64,000 bases of DNA from Pedobacter nutrimenti (GTDB lineage Bacteria; Bacteroidota; Bacteroidia; Sphingobacteriales; Sphingobacteriaceae): positions 310,001 to 374,000 of the forward strand of contig NZ_QKLU01000004.1 in NCBI RefSeq assembly GCF_003208655.1, in the 5' to 3' direction. Positions 28,079-36,157 of this stretch are shown in pieces. Numbering within the stretch: the first letter of the stretch is position 1; each line of letters begins with the position of its first letter. The position numbers and the translations under genes are program-made. The notes beneath the pieces were generated by a model that did not search any database, was not told the origin of the DNA, and was given only the letters and a program-made list of their open reading frames with translations.

Positions 28079-29071
28079 TTAAAAACTCAAAAATTTAGGG
28101 ATGTTAACCTGCACATGATCGTTCTTTTTATGTTCTCCACGGTTAAGTTGTATGGCCCGGATGGTCACTCCATTTTTTTCCAGCAGGAGTTCCTCATAAA
28201 AACCTTTATAATATACGTCTTTGACTTCAAACCGCCTGCTGTTCCAGGAACCTTTTAAATCGACCCATTCGGGATAAAAAACAACTTTACTCCCTTTGGA
28301 TTGCAAACCCAGTTTTTCTGCCTCAGCGGCATCCAAAACCACTGCATTGCCCAAAAGCTGGGCGGTATAAATGTGCTGGGGATGGTTGTATACATAGGCA
28401 GGTGCACCGCTTTGCAACAATTGCCCTTCTTTGATCAGCAGCAACTGATCGGCCAGAAACAAACCATCGGCCGGGTCATGGGATACCATAATCACCGTTA
28501 CACCGGTTTCCACTGCAATCCGTTTAATGTCTGCCCGCAGCTGGTTTTTCAATAAAGCATCTACCTGGCTAAAAGGTTCATCCAGTAATAAAACAGAGGT
28601 ATCACTAATCAGGGCTTTGGCAATGGCTACCCTTTGCTGTTCCCCGCCGCTCAGCTCGGTAATTTTTTTATCCTTCAGGTGCTCAATGTTCAGGTGGCGC
28701 ATCATCTGAAAGGTTTTGTCCCTTTTGCCCTGTACATCGGTATTGGAAAGCATCGAGGCAATATTGTCATATACCTTGGCGTATATATTCAGAGAAAAAT
28801 CCTGGGTAACCATTTTCATTTCCTTATGGCCAGGGATCAATTGTTCATCTGGCCCCAGCACCCTCTTTTCCTTAAACAAAACTTCTCCTTCATCGGTTTT
28901 CAGCAAGCCGTATATGCACTTGAGTAAAGTAGATTTTCCACTCCCGCTTTCGCCTAAAATGGCTACAATCTGCCCTTTTTCGATATCGAAACTAATGTCC
29001 CGGATACCGGAAGCTTGTTCTTTCTGATATTGCTTGGTTAAATTCCTGACACTGATGATCTTTTCCTTCAC
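28079..29071 (-). CDS. ABC transporter ATP-binding protein (orphan, import-type)
   Basis: A 330-residue single-domain ATPase: Walker A GESGSGKST (about 37-45), signature LSGGEQQRVAIAKAL, Walker B VLLLDEPFSQVD and H-loop MVSHDPADG. The ~110-residue C-terminal extension (from about 225) is TOBE-like, as in PotA/FbpC-type importers. The start is a GTG at 29071; no ATG lies nearby in frame. No permease or binding protein is adjacent, so the transported substrate and partner are unknown. Confidence 0.85.
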   Translation of the reverse strand: MKEKIISVRNLTKQYQKEQASGIRDISFDIEKGQIVAILGESGSGKSTLLKCIYGLLKTDEGEVLFKEKRVLGPDEQLIPGHKEMKMVTQDFSLNIYAKVYDNIASMLSNTDVQGKRDKTFQMMRHLNIEHLKDKKITELSGGEQQRVAIAKALISDTSVLLLDEPFSQVDALLKNQLRADIKRIAVETGVTVIMVSHDPADGLFLADQLLLIKEGQLLQSGAPAYVYNHPQHIYTAQLLGNAVVLDAAEAEKLGLQSKGSKVVFYPEWVDLKGSWNSRRFEVKDVYYKGFYEELLLEKNGVTIRAIQLNRGEHKKNDHVQVNIPKFLSF

Positions 29072-29095
29072 CTTGTAAAGATAAAAATTATCCTA

Positions 29096-29126
29096 TAAAA
29101 AAGTCCCGCTCTGACCAGGGCGGGAC
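29096..29126 (-). terminator. Intrinsic terminator after the outer-membrane-protein operon
   Basis: Read on the minus strand: GTCCCGC (complement of 29120-29126) pairs with GCGGGAC (complement of 29103-29109), then a run of Ts. It terminates the sigma/regulator/barrel operon. Confidence 0.8.
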
Positions 29127-29151
29127 CTTATTTTGTATAGGGTGTGTATGC

Positions 29152-29958
29152 CTAGTTTAAGCCTAAGGTTACCCCGAAAGACATATTTTTTAAGCCTTTC
29201 TGGGCCGGGCTGTCGAACATATCGTTGAAAGAATATTTGGTAAAGAAACCGATCCATCCGTAACCTATACGCAGGGTTCCGCCATAACGCACCGGCTGAA
29301 AATGATAATCATCTTTAATTTTCTGTTTGCCCCTTTCCTCACTGATTTGTTTTACTTTACCGCCCAGTAAAAAGCTCACCTCCGGACCAATAACAAAATA
29401 AAATCTTCTGCCTTCACTGTCTTCCTTGGTCCTGAACTCAAAATTCAACGGAATATGTACATAGCTATTGGAAAAACGGTTTTTACTAAATTGTATAGGC
29501 TCTTCGATATAGGTCAGGTTTTCACCTCCCCTTTGTATGGTAATGTTGTCTCTCAAGCGGATCAGCGTCCAGTCAAAACCACCGGCAACGTAAATTTTAA
29601 AATTGGGGTTAAAGCGATATCCGAATTGCAATACGTCAAAGGAAACAGTGCTGGTTTTACTACCCCTATAACTTAAAAATCTATTGTTGGACGATAAGCT
29701 AAAACTACCGTTGTCAATCAGCCTGGAAAAACCAAGGTCAAAACGGGTAAAGGTAATGCCTCCAATAAACCTTCCTTTGGGTGCGCTTTTTTTGGTGGTA
29801 CTGTCCTTTTTACCAATGCTAATCCCCAGTCCATAGTTTATGTCAAACTTATCCTTCATTTTCCTTTTGGTCGTATCCTGCTGTGCTTTCGCCCCCTGGC
29901 CCATAGCAGCTGCCAGTCCCGTAGCCAATACTGCTGCAAAAAATATACGTTTCCTCAT
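29152..29958 (-). CDS. Outer-membrane beta-barrel protein (PorT-like)
   Basis: A 268-residue protein with a signal peptide (MRKRIFFAAVLATGLAAAMG...AKAQ). After a Lys-rich linker, alternating hydrophobic/aromatic strands (FIGGITFTRFDLGFSRLIDNGSFSL, FDVLQFGYRFNPNFKIYVAGGFDWT, RYGGTLRIGYGWIGFFTKYSFNDMF, MSFGVTLGLN) predict an eight- to ten-stranded outer-membrane barrel. It closes a three-gene operon with an ECF sigma factor and a membrane protein, so it is a likely target of that system. The function is unknown. Confidence 0.8.
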   Translation of the reverse strand: MRKRIFFAAVLATGLAAAMGQGAKAQQDTTKRKMKDKFDINYGLGISIGKKDSTTKKSAPKGRFIGGITFTRFDLGFSRLIDNGSFSLSSNNRFLSYRGSKTSTVSFDVLQFGYRFNPNFKIYVAGGFDWTLIRLRDNITIQRGGENLTYIEEPIQFSKNRFSNSYVHIPLNFEFRTKEDSEGRRFYFVIGPEVSFLLGGKVKQISEERGKQKIKDDYHFQPVRYGGTLRIGYGWIGFFTKYSFNDMFDSPAQKGLKNMSFGVTLGLN

Positions 29959-29964
29959 GATGGT

Positions 29965-30699
29965 TTATTTGTGTTTTTTAGAATTAAATTTTATAAAACC
30001 TATGTTCACGGCAACCAGTGCACTCTGGTCATCATCGTCGGTTTTGAATTTTAACAACTTCTGTTCTCTTTTGTCAACTTTATCGACTACAAAATTAATC
30101 AGATCGCCCAAATTACGGATTCCCTTTTTATGCGCCTGGGCATTTTCATTGATCACCTGATCGGGTTGGTTAAGCATCTCTGCATCCTGGGCCGGAATAC
30201 TGTCCTCTGTTTTTCCCATGGCCAGTACAGGTTTTTCCTTTGGAACATCCATTTCCAATTGTTTTGCTTTGGAAACCGGTACAATGGCTTCCAGCTGCTG
30301 TTCCGGAGTTGTTGCTTTTGTTTCCAGGGTAGTCTGTACCGCCAGTAATTTTTTATCTTCTTTTAAAGCAACTGGCTGAAGGGCCTCTTCCTGTTTTACA
30401 ACAGCGGTTTTGGGTTCCTTTATGTTTTTTTCAACCGCGGGCTGGGTAACTACCGAAGGCTGCCCTGCAAGCGGGGCGCTCAGCCGGATTTTTTCGGTTT
30501 TACCCAACCAAAGCATGGCTGCGCCCACTAGTAGTAAAACCGCAGCAGCCGGTATCCAGTACCACAACCTGCGTTTTTTAGTAGCCGGGTGTAACTGCTG
30601 ATCTATGTTGTCCCAAAGACCTGGCGAAGGTTCCCACTGGGCCTCTTCAAACCTGTCTTTAAACAACTGGTCAAATTCCTTATCCTGTGTATGATGCAT
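29965..30699 (-). CDS. Single-pass membrane protein, probable anti-sigma factor
   Basis: A 244-residue protein with a cytoplasmic N-terminus of about 45 residues (HTQDKEFDQLFKDRFEEAQWEPSPGLWDNIDQQL), one transmembrane helix (WYWIPAAAVLLLVGAAMLWL, about 46-65) and a periplasmic Lys/Glu/Val-rich region. The 'DQLF.....E....P...W..I' N-terminus is common in Bacteroidota anti-sigma-like proteins encoded after ECF genes. It overlaps the sigma gene by 20 bp. It does not have a FecR domain. Confidence 0.75.
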   Translation of the reverse strand: MHHTQDKEFDQLFKDRFEEAQWEPSPGLWDNIDQQLHPATKKRRLWYWIPAAAVLLLVGAAMLWLGKTEKIRLSAPLAGQPSVVTQPAVEKNIKEPKTAVVKQEEALQPVALKEDKKLLAVQTTLETKATTPEQQLEAIVPVSKAKQLEMDVPKEKPVLAMGKTEDSIPAQDAEMLNQPDQVINENAQAHKKGIRNLGDLINFVVDKVDKREQKLLKFKTDDDDQSALVAVNIGFIKFNSKKHK

Positions 30700-31243
30700 A
30701 ATTTATGCCCTCCATTTTTATAATCTCTTCTCTTAGTATGGCCCTGGCCCTGGACAACTGGGATTTGCTTGCTCCCTCGGAAATGCCCAGTGCTTCGGCT
30801 ATTTCCTTATGGGAATAGCCTTCAATCGCATACATATTAAAAACCACCCGGTAACCCGCCGAAAGCTTCTGGATCACCCTCATCAGGTCCTGCATGCCCA
30901 GCTGGCTAAAATCAAAACCTACCGAAGGCTGTTCATAGGCATCTTCTACGGGCACAACATTTAAAGCCCTTTGGTTCCGCCTAAAACTCTCAATAGCGGT
31001 ATGGACCATAATCCTTCTCATCCATCCTTCAAAAGAACCCTCTCCCCGGTATTCTTTTATTTTTTGAAATACCTTTATATAACCCAGTTGCAATACATCC
31101 TCGGCCTCCATCCTGTCTTTTGCATAACGCATACAGATGGCGAACATCTTCGGTGCAGTTTCTTTATACAAAAGTTCCTGCATTTTCCGGTCCCCGGACT
31201 GGCATCCTTCCAGCAAATTCTGTATCGTATCGCTTCTGGTCAA
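30680..31243 (-). CDS. ECF-type RNA polymerase sigma-70 factor
   Basis: A 187-residue ECF sigma factor. Region 2: LYKETAPKMFAICMRYAKDRMEAEDVLQLGYIKVFQKI with SFEGWMRRIMVHTAIESFRR. Region 4: LSAGYRVVFNMYAIEGYSHKEIAEALGISEGASKSQLSRARAILRE. The start is a TTG at 31243; the next ATG would remove part of region 2. It overlaps the membrane-protein gene downstream. A palindrome, AACCTTTTAAAGGTT, lies about 36-50 bp upstream and could be an autoregulated promoter element. Confidence 0.9.
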   Translation of the reverse strand: MTRSDTIQNLLEGCQSGDRKMQELLYKETAPKMFAICMRYAKDRMEAEDVLQLGYIKVFQKIKEYRGEGSFEGWMRRIMVHTAIESFRRNQRALNVVPVEDAYEQPSVGFDFSQLGMQDLMRVIQKLSAGYRVVFNMYAIEGYSHKEIAEALGISEGASKSQLSRARAILREEIIKMEGINYASYTG

Positions 31244-31278
31244 ATCATTTCTGTGTTTGGTTTAAAGAAGATGATCGA

Positions 31279-31293
31279 AACCTTTTAAAGGTT
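31279..31293. promoter_or_regulatory. AACCTTTTAAAGGTT palindrome upstream of the ECF sigma gene
   Basis: A 7-bp inverted repeat with a 1-nt centre, 36 bp before the sigma start. On the minus strand it is part of GCAACCTTTAAAAGGTTTCG, which has the AACC-type -35 element used by many ECF factors. Self-recognition is an inference. Confidence 0.35.
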
Positions 31294-31317
31294 GCATGCC
31301 GGCTAAAAAATTTAGAA

Positions 31318-32442
31318 TTAAATTTTTCCGATCCTGAAATCGTGTTTATAGGTAAGAAAAAGGGAATGGTTGAACTGAAGCTGCGAATCTTTACGGTCGA
31401 GATCAAAATGCGGTTCAAAACGAACATCGAGGTAAAAATGTGGCAGTAGCTCTTTCTGATAAACATAACGCAAAGAAAGGATATTTCGTTTATTTTCTAT
31501 ATATCCGTCTTTAAACACGTTATGAGAAACCGATTCATATAAAGGCATCCCTTTAAGAGACATAAAATTATTGCCATGCCAGTAAGAGGTGACAAAACTA
31601 CCAAACCTGGTATTTACACCTGCATTGAACCATAAGCCAAAGCCGCCCTTAAAGGCCTGTCGCTTATCGGGCGAAAAGTCACGGAAGCCAGCAAAGTAAT
31701 TTTCTGTGAATATATTTTTAACCGCCCCGCCCAGGTCCCTGCTCAGTTTAAAACCCGCTGCACCATTGCCAAGAGTAGCTATAGGTACACCCCGCAAATC
31801 ATCAATTTGCCCGCCTTTGTGCATGGCCAGAAATTGCAAGGGCAAGCTTAATGTCCAGCCATGTGCGGAAATCAGTGTCGTCTCAGTAGAAACACCTCCA
31901 AGGATTTGTTCTTTTTCCGGAGCGTGGTTAGAGATCATATGCTGCCAGGACAGCCAGGCATCGAGCCTGAAATATTTTTTATTTAAAATCAGCTGGGAAC
32001 CATATTCTATAGGGTCGGTAATTTGCCGCTCTATGTCGTACAGTGGTTCTATAAACCGGTGTTGGGTGGCCCCTTCCAGACTTCCAAAAAGCAAGGACAG
32101 GTCTTTTTTCTGGTACCTGATGCTAAAAAGAGGTTTGGCATCGGCCAGTCCATTGCTTCCAAAATCTTTTCGCAGGTAAGCCCCTGCGGTCAGAACAAGG
32201 TTAGGATGTGCGTAATACACAAATTGCGGGCGCAACTGGGTACCGTACAAGGTGTAACCATCGTGAAAGTAATTGGTATACTCGTAATTTCTTAAAAAAT
32301 TAAAATTATACAGGTTAAAATGCAGTTCGCCGGTTGCGCTGCTATCGGCTGGAATACGGTTTTCGAAGGCCGTATTGTCCAGCTGACTAAAAGAAGGCTT
32401 CCCTATTAGGATCAGGAAGCCCATTAATAAGATTTTTTTCAT
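31318..32442 (-). CDS. Predicted outer-membrane barrel protein at the end of the heme operon
   Basis: A 374-residue protein with a signal peptide (MKKILLMGFLILIGKPSFSQ). It is rich in short aromatic strands (LHFNLYNFNFLRNYEYTNYFHDGYTLYGTQLRPQFVYY, LVLTAGAYLRKDFG, NRLSLRYVYQKEL-like ends) and finishes with a strand typical of outer-membrane proteins (QFNHSLFLTYKHDFRIG). It probably folds as a barrel of 14 or more strands. It starts 3 nt after the hemJ stop, so it is the last gene of the heme operon; a role in porphyrin or iron handling is possible but unsupported by any motif. Confidence 0.75.
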   Translation of the reverse strand: MKKILLMGFLILIGKPSFSQLDNTAFENRIPADSSATGELHFNLYNFNFLRNYEYTNYFHDGYTLYGTQLRPQFVYYAHPNLVLTAGAYLRKDFGSNGLADAKPLFSIRYQKKDLSLLFGSLEGATQHRFIEPLYDIERQITDPIEYGSQLILNKKYFRLDAWLSWQHMISNHAPEKEQILGGVSTETTLISAHGWTLSLPLQFLAMHKGGQIDDLRGVPIATLGNGAAGFKLSRDLGGAVKNIFTENYFAGFRDFSPDKRQAFKGGFGLWFNAGVNTRFGSFVTSYWHGNNFMSLKGMPLYESVSHNVFKDGYIENKRNILSLRYVYQKELLPHFYLDVRFEPHFDLDRKDSQLQFNHSLFLTYKHDFRIGKI

Positions 32443-32445
32443 AGG

Positions 32446-32985
32446 TTACTGCTCGTGCCTTTTCCTGTAGCCTTTATACCATTTCACAGCAAGCATAATC
32501 ACCACCGAGAAGATGATCAGCCCGGTTAAGCCATAAATCCAGTCTACAGCACTTTTCAGTACGACTGTAAAAACAATGGCCACCAGAAAGATCGTTGCAA
32601 TTTCGTTCCATAAACGCAGTTTAAAAGAACTCAGTTTGAAAATCCCCTGCTTCATTTGCTTCATGATCCGCTGACAGATGAAATGATAAATCAATAATCC
32701 GACCACAAATGTAAGTTTTACATGTAGCCAGGGCATAGACAATAGTCCGGGGTTGATACAAATCATGGTCACCCCTGCAGCAACTGCTAAAATCATGGCC
32801 GGGGTGGCAATAATATTCCAGAGTTTCTGTTCTATCTTTTCATATTCCCTTTGCAGGATTATTCGTTCCTGCTCGGGACGTTCATTGGCTTCGGTATGGT
32901 AAATAAACAGACGTACACTATAAAACAGGCCCGCCATCCAGCTAACAACAAAAATAATATGAATGGCGAGTACGTAGAGGTACAT
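32446..32985 (-). CDS. hemJ: Protoporphyrinogen IX oxidase, HemJ type
   Basis: A 179-residue membrane protein with four or five helices. The first helix reads LYVLAIHIIFVVSWMAGLFYSVRLFIYHTEA, in which the His and the W.AG.FY..RLFIYH pattern are HemJ signatures; another conserved segment is MPWLHVKLTFVVGLLIYHFICQRIMKQM. HemJ oxidises protoporphyrinogen IX to protoporphyrin IX in the membrane. Its position between hemE and the operon end supports the call over a generic CopD-like protein. Confidence 0.9.
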   Translation of the reverse strand: MYLYVLAIHIIFVVSWMAGLFYSVRLFIYHTEANERPEQERIILQREYEKIEQKLWNIIATPAMILAVAAGVTMICINPGLLSMPWLHVKLTFVVGLLIYHFICQRIMKQMKQGIFKLSSFKLRLWNEIATIFLVAIVFTVVLKSAVDWIYGLTGLIIFSVVIMLAVKWYKGYRKRHEQ

Positions 32986-32988
32986 AGT

Positions 32989-34011
32989 TTAGTATTTAAA
33001 TTCTTTGACCACTTCTATAGCATATTTCACATTGTCAAAAGGAATATCTGGCATAATACCATGTCCAAGGTTAAAGATAAATCCTTTTTCACCCCTCATG
33101 CGCTCAAACAACTGTAAAATGTGTTTTTTAATTACCGGCTTGTCTGCGTATAAAATATGTGGGTCCAGGTTGCCCTGAACTGCAATGCCTGCAGGCAAAC
33201 TGTTTTTGATGTTTAAAAGGTCGGCATTCCAGTCTACAGAAATGACATCGGGTTTTGCCTCGGCCATAATAGGTGCAAAAACAGAGCTTCCTTTACAAAA
33301 AGAAATTACAGGAATATCTTTTCTGTCCAAACCGGCAATAATTTCCTGAATATAACGGTGAGAAAATTCCTGGTAATCGTTCCAGGACAAGGCCAGTGCC
33401 CAGCTGTCAAAAATTTGAATGGCATTTACCCCAGCTGCAATTTGCAGGTTCAGGTAGTTTGCGGTCACCTTTGCAATTTTGGACAACAATAGGTGGGCCA
33501 CTTCCGGCTGGTTGTGCATCAGCAGTTTAGTGGTTTTAAAGTCTTTGGAAGAACCGCCTTCCACCAGGTAGCTCATCACGGTAAATGGTGCACCGGCAAA
33601 ACCAATCAGTGGGATACTTCCGTTTAAACGCTGCTGAATAACTTTAATCGCATCTGCCACATATTGCAAACGATCCAATACATCCACTTCCAATGCTTCT
33701 ACATCGGCGAGCGTTCTTACCGGATTGGCAAATTTAGGCCCAACGCCCTGGGTAAAGCTCAGGTCCCCGCCCATCGCTTCTCCTGTAACCAGAATGTCCG
33801 AAAACAGGATCGCTGCATCTATTCCCAGTAAATCAACAGGTAACATCGTTACATCAGCAGCAATTTCAGGGGTTTTGCACATTTCCAGGAAAGAATATTT
33901 GTTTTTGATTTCCCAGTATTGCGGCATAAAACGGCCTGCTTGTCTCATCATCCACACCGGCGGGCGTTCTGTCTGTTTTGAAAATGCTGCATCTAAAAAT
34001 AACGTGTTCAT
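32989..34011 (-). CDS. hemE: Uroporphyrinogen decarboxylase
   Basis: A 340-residue cofactor-free enzyme that removes four carboxyls from uroporphyrinogen III to give coproporphyrinogen III. The signature PPVWMMRQAGRFMPQYW near residue 17 contains the conserved Arg; ILFSDILVTGEAMGGDL (Asp for the pyrrole nitrogens), GFAGAPFTVMSYLVEGG and FNLGHGIMPDIPFDNVK (conserved His) are all present. Full length. hemJ follows after 3 nt. Confidence 0.97.
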   Translation of the reverse strand: MNTLFLDAAFSKQTERPPVWMMRQAGRFMPQYWEIKNKYSFLEMCKTPEIAADVTMLPVDLLGIDAAILFSDILVTGEAMGGDLSFTQGVGPKFANPVRTLADVEALEVDVLDRLQYVADAIKVIQQRLNGSIPLIGFAGAPFTVMSYLVEGGSSKDFKTTKLLMHNQPEVAHLLLSKIAKVTANYLNLQIAAGVNAIQIFDSWALALSWNDYQEFSHRYIQEIIAGLDRKDIPVISFCKGSSVFAPIMAEAKPDVISVDWNADLLNIKNSLPAGIAVQGNLDPHILYADKPVIKKHILQLFERMRGEKGFIFNLGHGIMPDIPFDNVKYAIEVVKEFKY

Positions 34012-34029
34012 TTAAATTTTATAAAGTGT

Positions 34030-34545
34030 TTATAAGCTGTTTGCTTCTTTTTCTAGTCTGTTAATTATATCGCTGGCCTTTGGTGTACTGGCCATTTCCT
34101 TTGCTTTTTCTATATAGGCCAGCATCCTTTCCTTGTCTTTTTTACGAAGGGCAAGGTTGGCCAGGTGAATCATTACAAATGTTTTGTCTGTTTTACCGCC
34201 CAGCGGGAAAAGACTGGCCAGCTGAAAGTGATATTCGGCTTCCTCATATTCTTCCCTTTTAAGGGCAATACTGGCCATCATAAATTCGTAATAACCCCTT
34301 CTGTTTTTGGCCAGCCGCTCCGGGTCCGGAACTTCTGATAAGGCAGTAGCGGCCGATTCGAATTCACCGTTTTTAAAATACTTGGAAGCCAGCAGGACAG
34401 AACTCTGCTTGTAATGGCTCCATACCAGAAAAGCCAGCAAAAGGCCGCCAAAGGCAGCCAGTTGATATTGTTGATAAAACAGGCATATCAGTGCATAGAT
34501 GGCAAAAATGGCCATCAGCACATACCTGATCCGGGAACTGTACAT
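34030..34545 (-). CDS. Membrane-anchored TPR-like protein of unknown function
   Basis: A 171-residue protein with two N-terminal transmembrane helices (about 8-24 and 27-45). A helical region follows with TPR-like pairs (ASKYFKNGEFESAATALSEVPDPERLAKN, ALKREEYEEAEYHFQLASLFPLGGKTDKTFVMIHLANLALRKKDKERMLAYIEKAKEM). It lies 3 nt after the response regulator and 18 nt before hemE. A scaffold role in the membrane is plausible by analogy with HemX/HemY-type proteins, but the resemblance is to architecture only. Confidence 0.75.
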   Translation of the reverse strand: MYSSRIRYVLMAIFAIYALICLFYQQYQLAAFGGLLLAFLVWSHYKQSSVLLASKYFKNGEFESAATALSEVPDPERLAKNRRGYYEFMMASIALKREEYEEAEYHFQLASLFPLGGKTDKTFVMIHLANLALRKKDKERMLAYIEKAKEMASTPKASDIINRLEKEANSL

Positions 34546-34548
34546 TAA

Positions 34549-35253
34549 TTAATGGATATCCGTAAATTTATAACCTACACCTCTGATCGAATGAAAATAA
34601 ACCGGATTTTTCTGATCTGGTTCAAAATATTTGCGGAAAGTCAGGATAAAATTATCAATGGTACGCGTAGAAGGGTATACATCGTAATTCCATACTGTTT
34701 CCAGGATCTGCTCCCGGGAAACCGCTTCGTTTTTACGCTCTATAAGCAATTTAAGCAGCATGGTTTCCTTTTTGGTTAGGGGCACCACTACTCCATCGTC
34801 CTGTTTCAACTCAAAAGAGTTAAAATAAATGGTTTTATCACCTATTTTATAAGAGTTCAGTTCTTTCAGGTCATCGGCTTTCATGCTGCGTTTAACCAGA
34901 ATTCCTACCCTTAAAATCAACTCTTCGAGGTTAAATGGTTTAACCAGGTAATCGTCTGCACCTTTTTTAAGGCCCATTACACGGTCTTCGCTGGTGTTTT
35001 TAGCCGTCAGGAATAAAATAGGGACTTCTGTATTTTCCAGACGAATGGTTTCACACACCTGGAAGCCGTCCATTTCAGGAAGCATCACGTCCAGGATAAT
35101 CAGGTTAAAACGTTCCTCTTTGAAAATTTTCAATGCAGTTTTACCATCTTTTACTGCATGCACTTTGTAACCTTCGAGTTCGAGGTTTAATTTTATGGCG
35201 TCTAATAAATGATCTTCATCTTCAACCAGTAATATTCTTAATTTTTGTGGCAT
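34549..35253 (-). CDS. OmpR/PhoB-family response regulator
   Basis: A 234-residue regulator. The receiver domain (about 1-120) has VEDED acidic residues, the phosphoacceptor Asp in LIILDVMLPEMDGF, Thr in LFLTAK and Lys in LVKPFN. The C-terminal winged helix (about 135-230) has LTKKETMLLKLLIERKNEAVSREQILETVW and the recognition helix STRTIDNFILTFRKYFEPD, ending in RGVGYKF. I chose ATG 35253 (MPQKLRILLVE) over an in-frame TTG at 35262. It pairs with the kinase encoded 5 nt upstream. Its position inside the heme operon suggests that it regulates that pathway, or is regulated with it. Confidence 0.93.
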   Translation of the reverse strand: MPQKLRILLVEDEDHLLDAIKLNLELEGYKVHAVKDGKTALKIFKEERFNLIILDVMLPEMDGFQVCETIRLENTEVPILFLTAKNTSEDRVMGLKKGADDYLVKPFNLEELILRVGILVKRSMKADDLKELNSYKIGDKTIYFNSFELKQDDGVVVPLTKKETMLLKLLIERKNEAVSREQILETVWNYDVYPSTRTIDNFILTFRKYFEPDQKNPVYFHSIRGVGYKFTDIH

Positions 35254-35258
35254 AATGA

Positions 35259-36125
35259 TCAACTAAATGTAACTTCAAAAATGGTACCCTGCGGTACGTT
35301 ATCTTTAACGCTGATATCGGCGTCGTGGTTTTGTAATACTTCTTTAACAATAAACAGGCCTAAACCTGTTCCTTTTGCTTTCCGCACACTTTCGTCACCC
35401 ACACGATAAAATTTATCGAAAATCAGCATCTTTTCGTCATCTGAGATGCCAGGTCCTTTATCAGATACTGCCAAAAAGGCATGTCCGTTATGATCGTTCA
35501 ATTCTACTTTTACCTCAGCGCAAGGCCCCGAGTATTTCACTGCATTTTCTACCAGGTTGGTCACCACCGACGATAAAGCAAATGCATCGCCGCTGATTTT
35601 TATTCCGGGTTCTATTTTAGCAGTAATGATTTGTTCACAGCCACAGGTATGGATTTGCAAACGGTCTGTAATTTTAGTCACCAGCTCTGAAAAATCAAAC
35701 TCTTCTTTTGGGAAAGAATAGGAACGGTTTTCAATTTTTGTGGCCAGCAACATATTTTCGACCAGATCATCCAGCCGCTCAATATCCTTTAACGAATTGC
35801 TCAGCAGGGCCGTTTGTCTGGCTTTGTCCAGGTCGCGTTTAATAATGGTCTGTATAGACAATTTAATGGCCGCCAAAGGCGATTTCAACTCATGGGTAAC
35901 CGATAAAAGGAAATTGGTCTGCTGTTCGTGCAACCGGTCTTCCTTTTTAATGGACTGGTGTAAAAAATAAGCGCCGATACACAACAGAAAAAGGAATACC
36001 GATCCTTCGCCCATAATCATCGCCATCCTGGAAGGCTGCAGCTTTACCACCAGGGTTCCCCAGGAAATCAGCTGTACCAGACTGTACAGGAGCAGAAAAT
36101 AAAAGATGACAATGGACTTTTTCAC
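35259..36125 (-). CDS. Two-transmembrane sensor histidine kinase with almost no sensor loop
   Basis: A 288-residue kinase. Helices at about 5-27 and 36-57 flank a loop of only some ten residues, so no periplasmic sensor domain exists. H-box LSVTHELKSPLAAIKLS gives His78. N-box TNLVENAVKYSG, G1 VSDKGPGISDDE, F-box FDKFYRVGD and G2 KGTGLGLFIVKEV are all present. A CGC motif (QIHTCGCEQ, about 175) in the linker before the ATPase domain could sense redox or bind heme, by inference only. It starts with GTG at 36125, 32 nt after hemL. Confidence 0.92.
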   Translation of the reverse strand: MKKSIVIFYFLLLYSLVQLISWGTLVVKLQPSRMAMIMGEGSVFLFLLCIGAYFLHQSIKKEDRLHEQQTNFLLSVTHELKSPLAAIKLSIQTIIKRDLDKARQTALLSNSLKDIERLDDLVENMLLATKIENRSYSFPKEEFDFSELVTKITDRLQIHTCGCEQIITAKIEPGIKISGDAFALSSVVTNLVENAVKYSGPCAEVKVELNDHNGHAFLAVSDKGPGISDDEKMLIFDKFYRVGDESVRKAKGTGLGLFIVKEVLQNHDADISVKDNVPQGTIFEVTFS

Positions 36126-36157
36126 AACGCGCTCTTTAACATCTAATTTACCAAATA

